From Pterois miles (taxonomy: Eukaryota; Chordata; Actinopteri; Perciformes; Scorpaenidae), in the NCBI GenBank assembly GCA_947000775.1, contig CAMQGK010000638.1, positions 27,793,501 through 27,857,500 of the forward strand: DNA of 64,000 nucleotides, given 5' to 3'. Each line of letters starts with the position of its first letter. The stretch's first letter is position 1. Of the stretch, positions 31,308 to 42,064 are shown piece by piece. The notes below the pieces were generated by a model that saw only the letters and a program-made list of their open reading frames with translations, did not search any database and was not told the origin of the DNA. The position numbers were made by a program, and so were the translations under genes.

Positions 31308-32690
31308 CAGGGCTGTCAAAGTTAGTGTGATAATAACGCTTAATGCAAATTAGTTTTAACGCCACTAATTTCTTTAATGCCACACAGTACTTTGGATGTT
31401 GTAGCAGCTCAGTTTTAAAGGTAGATTGTAGATACTGGCATCTTCCGAAACTACTGTAGAAAACCTGAAGAATCCATCAGTACCAACGCGGGGTGGGACG
31501 GTTCAGAAATTTGTTCGTATCACGGTTTGAGGTCACGGTTTTCGGTTTGGTTCGGTCCATTCGTCTGCAGTCAGAGCTACATGGTCTGTGTTGGACGCTT
31601 CTTTCACAATTCATCGTCGTGTCTGTTCATACAGTTCAGGAATTACTGTGCAGCTTATGTGTCTGCCAGACGGCTTATTATAGCGCAGCTCAAGTACCTG
31701 AATCACTGCTGAAATGCAGCGTCTCCACGGCTGCATCAGGCTGCAGATCTCTGGCTGTAAACCTCCCGACGCTTTAGTTGTGTTTTCTGCTCTGAGTCTG
31801 CATGTAGAGGTTTAATGCTGCTGGGAGAAGGAGTCGCTCTGTCCTCCGCGACTCTCTCCTCCTATCAGCGGACACACCGAGTGATGTCCGTAAATGATTA
31901 ATCATATTGGAAGTATTGCCGTTAGCATTAGCCTCACGTCTAACACCAACTCTGTAACGCTCCCACACAGCAGAGCGAAACGACGCCGGTGGATCCTCCA
32001 CCTGAACCTCACCGTGTCCTCTCGTCATTTCCTGAACCAATCACAGCCGGACTCTGCTCTTCATCAACGTCTCTGCTAACTGAGGGTCTGAGAAGGAAGG
32101 AGGCGGGGTCACGCCTCGTATCTTTGGAGGTTCAACACATGAGCAGTAAAATCTGATCCGCCCTCGCCGAAATTCAGCCAATCACAACGTACGACCTCAG
32201 CTTCAGTTACACTGTACATGTGTTATACCTCATATTCCTGTCCGCCGTGTCCCAGCCTCTTTCCACAGGCCTTGATTTCTAGTGTGACAACAAATACAAA
32301 ATCGGCCTCGTAACTTATTTTAAATGAACCGAATGATACATACACAACCCGAACCGTGACTAGCGAACTGAAAGGTTCGTTTTTTTTTTACCCGAACTGT
32401 TCTCAGGAGGTTAACTAACTCTCCACACTTCTGGTAAATTTGGAGGTAAAAACTGGTTTGGCCATTTAGCATATTTTTTGATGCTAAAGTCAGAACCTGT
32501 GAGGGTTTCTGGACAATCTCTGGCATTGATTAGTGCTGTTCATTGATTTACAATAAGAAATATATACATATATTTGCATAAAGCAGCATATTTGTCCGCT
32601 CCCATATCGATAAGAGGATTGAATGAATCTCCCTTTAAGGTTTGTTTAGAACAGACAATAAATGTGCATCAATCATAACATGGCAAACTG
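31308..32690 (+). mobile_element. R1-family element split by another insertion
   Basis: The left half 31308-31490 (AGGGCTGTCAAAGTTAGTG…) stops after 'AATCCATCAGTACCAAC' and the right half resumes near 32405 with 'GGTAAATTTGGAGGTAAAAA' and 'GGGTTTCTGGACAATCTC'. The missing middle is where 31492-32390 is inserted. Confidence 0.6.
31492..32390. mobile_element. nested hAT-like non-autonomous element ('CGGTTTGAGG…GAACCG' ends)
   Basis: The left end has 'GGGTGGGACGGTTCAGAAAT' and 'CACGGTTTTCGGTTTGGTTC'. The right end has 'AATGAACCGAATGATACA' and 'CCCGAACCGTGACTAGCGAA', in inverse sense. The element interrupts an R1 copy and is therefore younger. No transposase frame is seen inside. Confidence 0.6.
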
Positions 32691-32704
32691 CAGCCCAACA
32701 GCTA

Positions 32705-33059
32705 AAACAGCATGTTTACGTCCTTCCTTGACTGAAACAAAAGAAGATGGCAGCAGTTTTCTTTGTTTGGAGTGAAGAAATGGAGATAGATAGATTTTGT
32801 GCCAATGGTTTGAATGTACTGAGCAGGAGATGAGACACAAGTGTCAGTGACGACTTCAATACTACCGGCCAGCTTTTCTCAAAGTTTGACTCTTTAATTT
32901 ATTTATTTATTTAGATGGAAAACTGTGTCTTATTCCTTTAAATGAGGTGGAATCATCACAGTAAATGTATCAAATGTAAAAATGATGATACATGAAATCT
33001 TCACTAGCTGCCGTTAACTTAAATTCTGTGACATTATGATTTCTTATATTAACAGAAAT

Positions 33060-33128
<69 letters not shown>

Positions 33129-33185
33129 ATAACATGTTAAAAGTACATTTGGTAATGAACTAGGGCTGTCAATCAAATAACTGAC
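32705..33185 (+). repeat. second copy of the MHC downstream segment (16005-16370)
   Basis: Runs from 'CATGTTTACGTCCTTCCTTG' to 'GAACTAGGGCTGTCAATCAAAT'. It is longer than the 16-kb copy because of an insertion near 32842-32875 and an (AC)n microsatellite at 33059-33121 where the other copy has only 'AATTAACACAATAATG'. Confidence 0.8.
33059..33122. repeat. (CA)n microsatellite
   Basis: About 31 uninterrupted CA units within the duplicated segment. Confidence 0.97.
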
Positions 33186-33616
33186 TAATCTCCCATTTTT
33201 TATCTGTTCAAATGTCCCTTAAAGGAGATTAATCAAGTATTCAATACTCTTATCAACATGTTAGTGGACTAATATGCTGCTTTATGCAAATGTATGTATA
33301 TATTTATTATTGTCGCATTATTATCAATTAAAAGCACTAATCAATGGCAGATATTGTCCAGAAACCCTCACAGGTTCTGACTTAAGCACCAAAAATCTGC
33401 TCCGATCAGAACATGGTAAACTGAACAGCTGTCAGTGTGTCAGAGTGCTGACTTGACTAGGACTTGATCCAGACTGACTGGGACTATCAAACCAAAGGAT
33501 TCATCAGGTTTTCTAGTTTCATATCAGTCCAACATCACTGTAGCTTTAAAACTGAGCCCATTAAAACCTACGTTTGCTTTAACACGTTATTATCGCGTTA
33601 ACTTCAACAGCCCTAG
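33164..33616 (-). mobile_element. R1-family element, best-preserved copy, reverse orientation
   Basis: Bounded by TAGGGCTGTCAATC (left) and AACTTCAACAGCCCTA (right), which gives inverted ends TAGGGCTGT. The interior is complementary in order to the other copies (for example 'GAAACCCTCACAGGTTCTGA'). No coding capacity. hAT-like by ends; no target-site duplication was recognised. Confidence 0.7.
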
Positions 33617-34260
33617 AAAAAACATATATGATGAGTTGTGACTTGGTGTGCACAGGCCTCTAGTCACAGACTAACTTCACCTCCAGTGAATCTGAGACAG
33701 ATCTCTAATCCAAACCTATCTGCAGGCTGAGACGCCATCTGAGCTAAACCTTTAAGGTAAAAGCAACACCATGGATGTCTGTTATTGGAATTTATTTTAC
33801 AAACTAACAACACATAACACTGATGTTAAACGTGTGTCAATTTTAATTGAAATATATGGGCCGAAAGAACAAAATCACTGTCTGTACATACTGCAGGTTG
33901 TCATGCAAGTCTAGCTACTACGGTAACTGATGTTTATTGCTTGTTTTCTTCTTTTTGACATGTCTGAAAATATGAAAGTGTAGCTAACAAAACATCTCTT
34001 GTGATAAAATGTACAGAGGAAACGGTGGAAATGGACGATCTGCGGCGCCCTGAGGGGGAACTACACCCACTTTGGGAACCACCGCATGAGTGGTAAGTGA
34101 GAAAACGTTTGGCTGAACTGACATTTTAAGAAAGAGGCCAAACTTTTCATTCTGTGTGCTGTCTCTTCTGTTTGTTTTACTGCAAGCAGTAAATGACAAA
34201 AGTCCAGTCAGAATACAGAGCAGGTAGGTGAAAAGAAAACATCTGATAACTGATACTCTT
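33617..34260. other. intergenic stretch, no gene seen
   Basis: 'CCCTGAGGGGGAACTACACC' at 34050-34069 resembles a small dispersed repeat, but nothing more can be supported. Confidence 0.45.
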
Positions 34261-34672
34261 AACCCTCTGAGACCCGCCATCCCGGCGGACTTTACTGCCT
34301 TTCAGAGGCTCTCGCTGGTTCACCTTTAGGGTGTGTTTTTGCATACTGGGGTCCCTAAACAGTGTTGAATCCCATAAATTGGGTCTCTCTGTAAAGCTGA
34401 GACTCTGGTGGATCCAGTGAGTCCATCCGTATTCATGTGTGATGATGTTAGTCCCCATAGGAGCCATTTCACTGAGCTCACTGTATAAAATGACCTGTGG
34501 TGACCTATGGAGCATTCAGAGGATGGATGGCTTTCCTCGCTACACTGACAGTATGTCCACCACTTCTATGTGACATCTATTGTTGACCTGCTATCTCCCC
34601 CTAAAGACCCCCTGGACCCCTTAAAAGAGACTGAAACGGGTCTGTTGTGGGTCTCAGATGGTTGATACAGTT
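34261..34672. mobile_element. small element with inverted ends ACCCTCTGAGACCC / GGGTCTCAGATGGTT
   Basis: The left end 'AACCCTCTGAGACCCGCC' is matched by the right end 'GTGGGTCTCAGATGGTTGAT' in inverse orientation. The 400-base interior has no transposase. Typical of a MITE. Confidence 0.6.
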
Positions 34673-36019
34673 TGATTTCATCCCATTTAACATAATTTGC
34701 GGATCCTGCAGTTCATAAAAATTCAGCTCTGAGCTTTTGGAGCTTGTCATAGATAAAGACAAATGCAAATGAAAGAGGAGAGAAGGCAAATTAAGTCATT
34801 TGAGAGCAATTATTAATTCAGCAAAATCAATTAAGTAATTTGAACATACAAATTGCTAAATTAAAGGAGTGTTGAGTGCATGAATTTCTAATTGTAGGGA
34901 ATAATTTATCAGAAATCCTCCCTCGATCACTGACTGGGCTCTGTACAAAACACAGCCAACCCTCCGTTAATGCTTTGTTTGTGTTTCAGATACCAATATG
35001 GTATAAAAAAGAACATTCATCTGGTGTGTCAGTCATGGCTGCTCTCATCTGGATCTGTGTGGCTGCTGGATTCTGACTTTTTGATTTCGTACTACAGCTC
35101 ATGAAGCATAGCTGTTTGTCTTCTCACATTCCTTGAAGTGTTGCTGATGTGTTGGTGTTCAAAAATCTTGAAGTGTCAGACGTGATAACAAAAACCTCAT
35201 TGCAGTCTCCTTTTGGACTTTTTCACAGAAAATGAGAGAGAACCCTCCTGTTAAGTTCAATTTTCTGGACCAGATTCAGAGGAACAAACAGACTTCCAAA
35301 GGAAAGGAATCACCCTCTGGGAGTTTCTGACAGACTTTTGTATGATTTCTCCTGCGGCAACAATGTCAGAGTCCTGGAGGAACGACCCGACCCTCCCGGC
35401 AGTCCCGGAGTCAGTTCATGTCGGGTTTGCAGCAGTCCGATTCCCTGCTTTCTTGAATTTTTGCAAATGCAATCCAGGCCCTGTGCCAAGGTGCAACAAC
35501 CGGGGACATCAGATCAAAGCGCTCATAAGAAAACTGCATTAATCAAAGTTTTTTCAGGCCACCTCGAGCCTCAGGGACTCCTTTTGAATCATTAACATCT
35601 TTCGCCCTGCTTTTGGAGTGTTTCTCAGACTCGTCTGATTTTGATCCGCAGTCTGTCGTGAGGGGAAAGTTGCCGTGAGCGGCCCCGCCTGCCCGATGAA
35701 ATGAGTCAGAGATCTTGTTTGTTGTGTGGATCCTCAGAGTGGCTCTCTTCAGGGCCCGGCTCTGAGTGAAGCAGCTACAATGCAGCGACTCTGACTCAGA
35801 GGCGACGGGCGGCGCCCTCTCAGCAGGAAGTAACCACAACTGAAGGGTCGTAATGAGGAGTGATGGGGACAAAAAGCTCTGAAGTCTCTATTGTGTCTTT
35901 TGGTCCCATCAATGCTCTCATTTTGTCATTTCTCACAAGCCCTGCAGACATTTCGGAGTGCTTTGCGTGGCGAGGACTGCAGCAGCCATGTTGGAATGGT
36001 GCCACTTCCTCCTACAGTC
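34673..36019. other. downstream flank / possible 3' UTR of the semaphorin gene
   Basis: No independent gene supported. The sequence downstream (leftward) of the semaphorin stop is GC-moderate to about 35.3 kb and could be its 3' untranslated region; no clear polyadenylation signal on the minus strand was picked out. Confidence 0.4.
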
Positions 36020-37334
36020 TCAGTAGTTGTATTTTCCTGCCTCTGCTGCTGGTGATGACGCTGTGTTCGGAAGGAACAGAGGTTTTGGCGGGACTTGGGG
36101 TTTGAGTGACGCTGCTCTCCGGACGACTGCCGCTCGCTGCGCATGTGGCCCCTCGCTGTAACTGTGCTGGCGTGTCAGGCAAGCGCTGGCGATGGACGGC
36201 CGCTGGCTCTCGCTGTTGGTATTTGTGTTTACGTCAGCCGTCCCGCTGGTGCCAGGGGGGCCGTTGCTGCTGCTGTTGGTGTTCATCCTGGCTAGAAAAT
36301 GTGCATGCTGCATCCCTCGTTGGTTGAAGCTGTGGTGGCGTGGCACGGCGCCGCCCCCGCTGCCCATCTTGATGAGTGAGTGGCGCTGGGAGAGGTGGCG
36401 CGTCACAGAGATGCTGTTTCCTCCGGGTCTCTCTGGAATCACCTGCTGCTGGAGCGGTGTTGAGGAGGAAGAAGAGGAGGAAGAAGGGATGGAGGTGGAG
36501 GAGGTGGGGTTGTTGCAGGATGAGGAGGAGGAAGAAGCGGAGGATGAGGTGGAGTTCTGAGTAGGAGCGTCCAGGCGTTTTGGGAGGCCGTCTCTCGGTA
36601 GCGTGGAGGTGCTGTAATACGGAGCTGATTCTGTCTCGGGGATGTGCTGCTGGTGATGGTGACTGCTGCCGCCACCGCTACTGCTGTTGTTGTTGTGGTG
36701 GTTGCTATGGTGATTGCCGTGGTTGTAGTGGTGGGTGCGGGTCTGGCCGTGGGGATTGTTATGATGATGATGATGGTGATGATTATGATGATGTCCTCCG
36801 GAGGAGGACGAGGGAGGACCCAGGGAACAGGGAGGACGAGGAGGTGGAGGTGAGGACCTTGATGCCCCCAGTCCCCGACGCGCTAACCTCATGAATGTGT
36901 TTGAGCAGCTCGTCCAGCGCCGATACGTCCACCACCGTCTGGGGGAGGGACTGCTGGGAGTGGTGGTGATGGGGAACTCCTCCACCACCTCCTGCTGCTG
37001 CTGCTGCTGCTTGCTCATCATTCAAGATCTTCCTCTCCTCAGGGAGGTGCAGTGAAGTCGACGAGGCACCCGCTCCATGGGCCGCTCCGTTGCTCAAACT
37101 GTTACCGTGGTGATGAGAGAATGGAAACACCTGCTGGGTCATAGAGTTCCCAATGACGGCCATGAAACCCAGACTGGATGCCGAGCTGCTGGGCCCAGAT
37201 TTGGGGTTGTTGTCCTTGGCGTTGTTGCAGTTCTGGTTCTTCTCGTACTGATGGTGCCGCAGGGCCTTCATGTTCTTGATGGGAAGCTCCGGGGTAGAAT
37301 CAGGTGTTGGCAGGCCGGACAGCTCTCCATCAGC
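36020..37334 (-). CDS. sema6d-like last coding exon with low-complexity tail and frame conflict
   Basis: Acceptor TCTCTGTCTCAG at 37335. The 5' half reads in one frame from ADGELSGLPTPDSTP to SALDELLKHIHEVSASGTGG and meets a stop at 36785-36783. The homologous 3' half (poly-His region, STLPRDGLPKR, PPKP, stop at 36020) is in the next frame. The exon is 1315 bases, one more than a multiple of three, although it enters at phase 0. Tracts of Ala-Gly, Gln, Ser and His make slippage or sequencing error likely. An alternative intron 36857 to about 36675 would also restore frame but has a weak acceptor. Confidence 0.75.
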
Positions 37335-40300
37335 CTGAGACAGAGACTAAACACAGGTAAGATCCATGATTAGACACTTTCCAGTCAAAAACATCATCAC
37401 TTTGACCCACAAGGAAGTTTAAAAAAAAAAATCTAAAGTATGCTCTGTTTTAATTATCACATAAATTACATACATAAAATTTGACCAACAAAATATTTGT
37501 ATGTCATAAAAAGCCACAGTATAATATGCCACAAAAGATCACAGTATCGTATAAAAAGTCATAGTATAGTATGCCTTAAAAGTCAAAAAAAGACATTGTG
37601 TAGTACGTTGAAAAAAAGTCATAAAATGTCGAAAAATGTCCTAAATAGTCAAACATTTCATAAAAAAAGTCATAGTATGGTACATTGAAAAAAAATGTAT
37701 TGTATAGTTTGTAGTAAAAAAAGTCATAGTATACTATGTCAAGAAAAATGTCGGAAAAATGCCATAAAAAAGTCATAGTGTAGTACATCATAAAAAGTCA
37801 CAGTACAGTATAGTACGTCAAAAGAAGACTTAGCATAGTACATCATAAAAAGTCTTAGTATACTATACTAAGTATAGTAGGTCATAAAACGTCTTAGTGT
37901 AGTACGTCAAAAAGTCACAGTACAGTATAGTAATCGCTGAGGCGGAGAAGAAGGTTGATGGGGACTTCTGGTTGAGGTATCAACAGTAAATGGGCCTACT
38001 AAGAGAGGGGTAGAGGTAAAGCGTGGCTTACGAATGAAACGGTGAGTTGTAAGACTGAAGTAAGTATTACCTTAGCCGGAGAGATAATATAAGAGCGTGA
38101 AATTAGGACAACAAACTGCAATGTGTGAGCTGGAAAGAGGTGTTGTTTAGTGTGAGATAAAAAGTATATAGGAGGAGTAAAACCTTCCTTTAAATTTTTC
38201 ATCATTTAGGGTGTTAAAATTAAATATAGCCTTAGGTAGTACGTCATAAAAAGTCTTGTGAGTACAATAAACTTTAGTGGAGTACGCGCAAAAAGCTTAG
38301 TGTAGTAGGCCATAAGAAGCCTTAGTGTAGTACGTCATAAAACGTCTTAGTGTAGTACGTCATGAAACGTCTTAGTGTAGTACGTCATAAAAAGTCTTAG
38401 TGTAGTACATCATAAAAACTCTTAGTGGAGTACGTCACAAAAAGCCTTGGTGTAGTACGTCATAAAACGTCTTAGTGTAGTACGTCATAAAACGTCTTAG
38501 TGTAGTACGTCATAAAAACTCTTAGTGTAGTACGTCATAAAAAGTCTTAGTGTAGTACATCATAAAAACTCTTAGTGGAGCGTCATAAAAAGCCTTAGTG
38601 TAGTAGGCCATAAAAAGTCTTGGTGTAGTACGTCATAAAAAGTCTTAGTGTAGTACGTCATAAAAAGTCTTAGTGTAGTACGTCATAAAAAGTCTTGGTG
38701 TAGTAGGTCATAAAAAGTCTTGGTGTAGTAGGTCATAAAAAGTCTTGGTGTAGTAGGTCATAAAAAGTCTTAGTGTAGTACGTCATAAAAAGTCTTGGTG
38801 TAGTACGTCACAAAAAGTCTTGGTGTAGTACGTCATAAAAAGTCTTAGTGTAGTGTAGTAGGTCATAAAAAGTCTTGGTGTAGTACGTCATAAAAAGTCT
38901 TGGTGTAGTAGGTCATAAAAAGTCTTGGTGTAGTAGGTCATAAAAAGTCTTGGTGTAGTAGGTCATAAAAAGTCTTGGTGTAGTACGTCATAAAAAGTCT
39001 TGGTGTAGTACGTCATAAAAAGTCTTGGTGTAGTAGGTCATAAAAAGTCTTGGTGTAGTACGTCATAAAAAGTCTTAGTGTAGTACGTCATAAAAAGTCT
39101 TAGTGTAGTACGTCATAAAAAGTCTTGGTGTAGTACGACATAAAAAGTCTTGGTGTAGTAGGTCATAAAAAGTCTTGGTGTAGTACGTCATAAAAAGTCT
39201 TGGTGTAGTACGTCATAAAAAGTCTTGGTGTAGTACGTCATAAAAAGTCTTAGTGTAGTAGGTCATAAAAAGTCTTAGTGTAGTACGTCATAAAAAGTCT
39301 TGGTGTAGTAGGCCATAAAAAGCAGCCGGCGTCCTACCTGGGAGAGGCTGAGGTCGGGGTCTCCCAGCGGGCGGTCCTGGTGTCCAGGGGTGTGGAGGTG
39401 AGGCTCAGCACGGCCGTTGGGAATAAAGGAGCTGTACATCTTCGGGGTGGACACGTCCAGTTTGTCCTCCTGCAGGAAGACCAAACAAAAGGAGGAGAAG
39501 AAGAGTTAGTTTTCTCTGCCTCAGGACGAGTAATACCAGCTGAGAGCGGAGACAAAAGACAAGGATTTGTCATTTTCTTGAGGGAAAACTTCTTCACTGG
39601 CTTGTTTTCAGTGATCATATCCACACAGTACAATGAGGACCTCACTACAGCAGAGGGGTCAGAGGTCAACAGCGTGGACTTACGAATGAAACGGTGAGTT
39701 GTAAAGACTGAAGTAAAGCTATTAACCTATCATGTCCCTCCGAGAGAGATCCAATATTAAAGCAGCTGCTCGAAATTCAGCTTGACAACAAAACCTGCCA
39801 ATGTGTGTCAGCTGGAACAGAGGTGGTATGTTTAGTGTGAGCATCAGCATCACAAAAGTCATATAGGAGGAGTAAAAACACTTTCCTTTAAATATTTTAC
39901 ATACATTTCATCCGTGTGATGTATTCAAAATTAAATATAAAAATATGTCTAATTTCTGCTAATCTCGTAATTTAAAACTAGAATTAATTCATTCATTAAA
40001 ATTTCATTTATTTTTTTTAACTTTTGGTGACATTTTAACATATTATACTATAACAATGAAATTTTACAACACACTATATTATAACTTTCTTCATATTTTT
40101 TTGACATCTGATGACATTTATGTGATATTTTTTGTCATACTATAGTATTACTTTTTTGACATGCTATACTATAACTTTTTAATGACATTTTTGAACATAC
40201 TATACTGTTTTCGTGACATTTTTCGAGATACTACACGATCGCTTTTTTTCCACGGCATTTTTCAACATACTACATTCAACATACTTTTATCGTAACATTT

Positions 40301-42064
40301 TTTGACATACTATACTAAGACATTTTAATGTTAATTTTCAACATATTATACTATGTCGCCGTTTATGGCATTTTTCAACATAGTATACTATGATATTTTC
40401 GTGACATTTTGACATACTGTACTATGACTTTTTTCGTAACATTTTTCAACAGACTATATTCACTTTATTAACTATGACTGTTATTTTGCGACATACTATA
40501 ACTTTTGACTTTTTTTTGACATACTATATTATTACTTTTTTTCATGACATTTTTCGACATAGTATACTGTGACTTTTTCATGACATTTTCGACGTTATAC
40601 TATCAATTCTTTTGTTTTGATGCTATTTTTCGACATTTCGGCATTTTTTTTGTTACATTTTTCAATATACTATACTGTGACTTTTTTGATGCCATTTTCA
40701 ACACACTATACTACGTTTTTCGCAAAACATTTATTGACATGTTATACTATATGTTATTTTGTAACATTTTTTGACATACTATACTATGACTTTTTTCACG
40801 ACATTTTTTGACATACTATACTATGACTGTTTTCCACAAAACATTTTTTCAAAATACTATGACTTTTTGGTAACACTTGTTGACATACCATACTATGACT
40901 TTTTCATGACATTTTCGACGTTATACCATCACTTGTGTTGATGTTTTTTTTTTTTTTTTTTTTTTACATTTTTCAATATACTATAGTATACTATGACTTT
41001 TTTGATGCCATTTTTCAACACACTATACTACGACGTTTTTCATAACAATTTTCAACATACCTTACTATGACTATTTTCAGGACATTTTTCGACATACTAT
41101 ACTATGACTTTTTTTGTAAAATTTTTCGACATACCATACTATGACTATTTTTGCAACATTTTTTGAAATACTATGACTTTTTTGTAACAATTTTCGAAAT
41201 ATTATATGTTTTTTTCTATAAGATTTTTCGACATACTACACTGACTTTTTTGGTGCCATTTTTTTGACACTGACGTTTTTTCGTGTCATTTTTTGACATG
41301 TTATACTATGACATTTTTTCGTAAGATTTTTCTACATACTATACTATGACTTTTTTCATGGTACTTTTCGACACACTACACTATAACTTTTTTTATGTTA
41401 TTTTTCGACATACTATACTAAGACATTTTTTGGTATAATTTTTCAACATACTATATTATGACTTTTCTTTTAACATTTTTTGACATACTATACTAAGACA
41501 TTTTTACGTTAATTTTCGACATACTATACTGACTTTTTTAAATGCCGTTTTTAGACACATTATTACTTAGTATACTGTGACTTTTTCAATATACTCCATG
41601 TACTCTAACTTCATGAAATTTTTCAACAATATATACTACTATACGTCATACTATAATTGGACTTTATGACTTCTTCTACTACAGATTGTTCTCAGAACTA
41701 CTACAGATTGTACTGCGTAGTTGTCTATGTGTAAGACTTGCGTAAGTGTTTCTTCACCCCATCAGATGTTCCGTTACGATAACGCCTTCTCTCTTCATAC
41801 AGAGTCCACCCACCTTTGGCTGTCCGTCCAGCAGTCCGTTGAGCTTGGCGAGGGATCGCAGCGACAAGGCATGCGGTAGTGACGCCTCGGGGTCTTTCCC
41901 CAGCTTCCTCGCCCGCTGAGCGGCACTGCGGCTGCAGTAACACGACACCAGGAAACCTGATAAGATGGCGCCCAGGAAGAAGGCCACCAGCACGCAGGCA
42001 ATCAGGAGGGTGTAGTGGACGTTAGCACCGGCACGCTGGTCCATCTCTGGAAGACGACGGACAC
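36020..42064 (-). CDS. semaphorin-6 family, Sema6D-like: last three coding exons (3' part of gene)
   Basis: Minus strand, in order: exon 42064-41814 (transmembrane), 39469-39338 and 37334-36020 (stop at 36022-36020). The first join is phase 0 to phase 0, and so is the second. The product is the end of a type I membrane semaphorin used in axon and cell guidance through plexins. Visible marks are a transmembrane helix (ANVHYTLLIACVLVAFFLGA…), the juxtamembrane 'SLAKLNGLLDG', 'KLDVSTPKMYSSFIPNG', 'LPTPDSTPEL', 'SALDELLKHIHEV', 'STLPRDGLPKRLDAPT', 'SQRHSLIK', and the C-terminal 'ASLKPQVPPKPLF' ending KYNY. Family knowledge places these in class 6 tails, with the KxTY-type end pointing to 6D. PPKP is an SH3/EVH1-type ligand. 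The Sema, PSI and other upstream exons are not in the window. The last exon needs a one-base frame shift (see findings). Confidence 0.85.
37497..37935 (-). repeat. AT-rich satellite, inverted orientation, divergent part
   Basis: Units such as 'GTCATAGTATAGTATGCC' and 'AAAAAAGTCATAGTATACTA' are the reverse complement of the satellite monomer to the right of the exon at 39338-39469. Unit lengths vary and grade into the regular 25-mer after about 37800. Confidence 0.85.
37936..38230 (+). other. deletion-riddled copy of 39538-39935 interrupting the satellite
   Basis: Words occur in the same order as in the semaphorin intron flank (CTGAG-GCGGAGA, AGAGGGGT, 'CTTACGAATGAAACGGTGAG', 'ATATAGGAGGAGTAAAA', TTAAATATA), but the copy is about 295 bases against about 398, the loss being spread over many small gaps. 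The two satellite parts on either side would otherwise be continuous. Confidence 0.8.
38231..39325 (-). repeat. homogeneous 25-bp satellite array
   Basis: About 43 head-to-tail copies of a 25-base unit 'GTCTT(A/G)GTGTAGTA(C/G)GTCA' plus TAAAA. Differences are concentrated at three positions (A/G, C/G, T/C), so copies are young and recently homogenised. Reverse-complement form of a shortened version of the 36-38-base monomer. Confidence 0.95.
39338..39469 (-). CDS. sema6d-like cytoplasmic exon, 44 codons
   Basis: Acceptor TTTGGTCTTCCTGCAG, donor CTCCCAG|GTAGGA, phase 0 on both sides. Encodes EDKLDVSTPKMYSSFIPNGR and continues to DPDLSLSQ. It is an island of normal sequence between two satellite blocks. 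Confidence 0.85.
39960..41665 (+). repeat. AT-rich satellite, forward orientation, divergent block
   Basis: Irregular units around 'GACATACTATACTATGAC' followed by a T-run, A-rich or 'GTAACATTTTTC' spacer. It is older and more diverged than the 42.8-60.1 kb block, and lies in the intron between the transmembrane exon and the 44-codon exon. Confidence 0.88.
41814..42064 (-). CDS. sema6d-like transmembrane exon
   Basis: Donor GCCAAAG|GTGGGT at 41814/41813. The acceptor is either TGTCTTCCAG (exon from 42064) or a second CGTCTTCCAG 18 bases later (exon from 42046); both leave phase 1. Encodes a short ectodomain stub, a 23-residue hydrophobic helix, a 'SCYCSR' cysteine cluster at the membrane edge and the start of the tail. 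Confidence 0.85.

Noticed and set aside
36020..37021. Minus-strand 333-codon frame starting MMSKQQQQQQEVVEE as an independent protein
   Set aside because: Only its 3' two-thirds match semaphorin tail motifs. The first part is the wrong-frame reading of the Ala/Gly and SALDELLKHIHEV region, which is conserved in the other frame.
38231..39325. Regularly spaced short repeats resembling a CRISPR array
   Set aside because: There are no unique spacers; the units are strictly head-to-tail 25-mers in a eukaryotic intron, hence a satellite.
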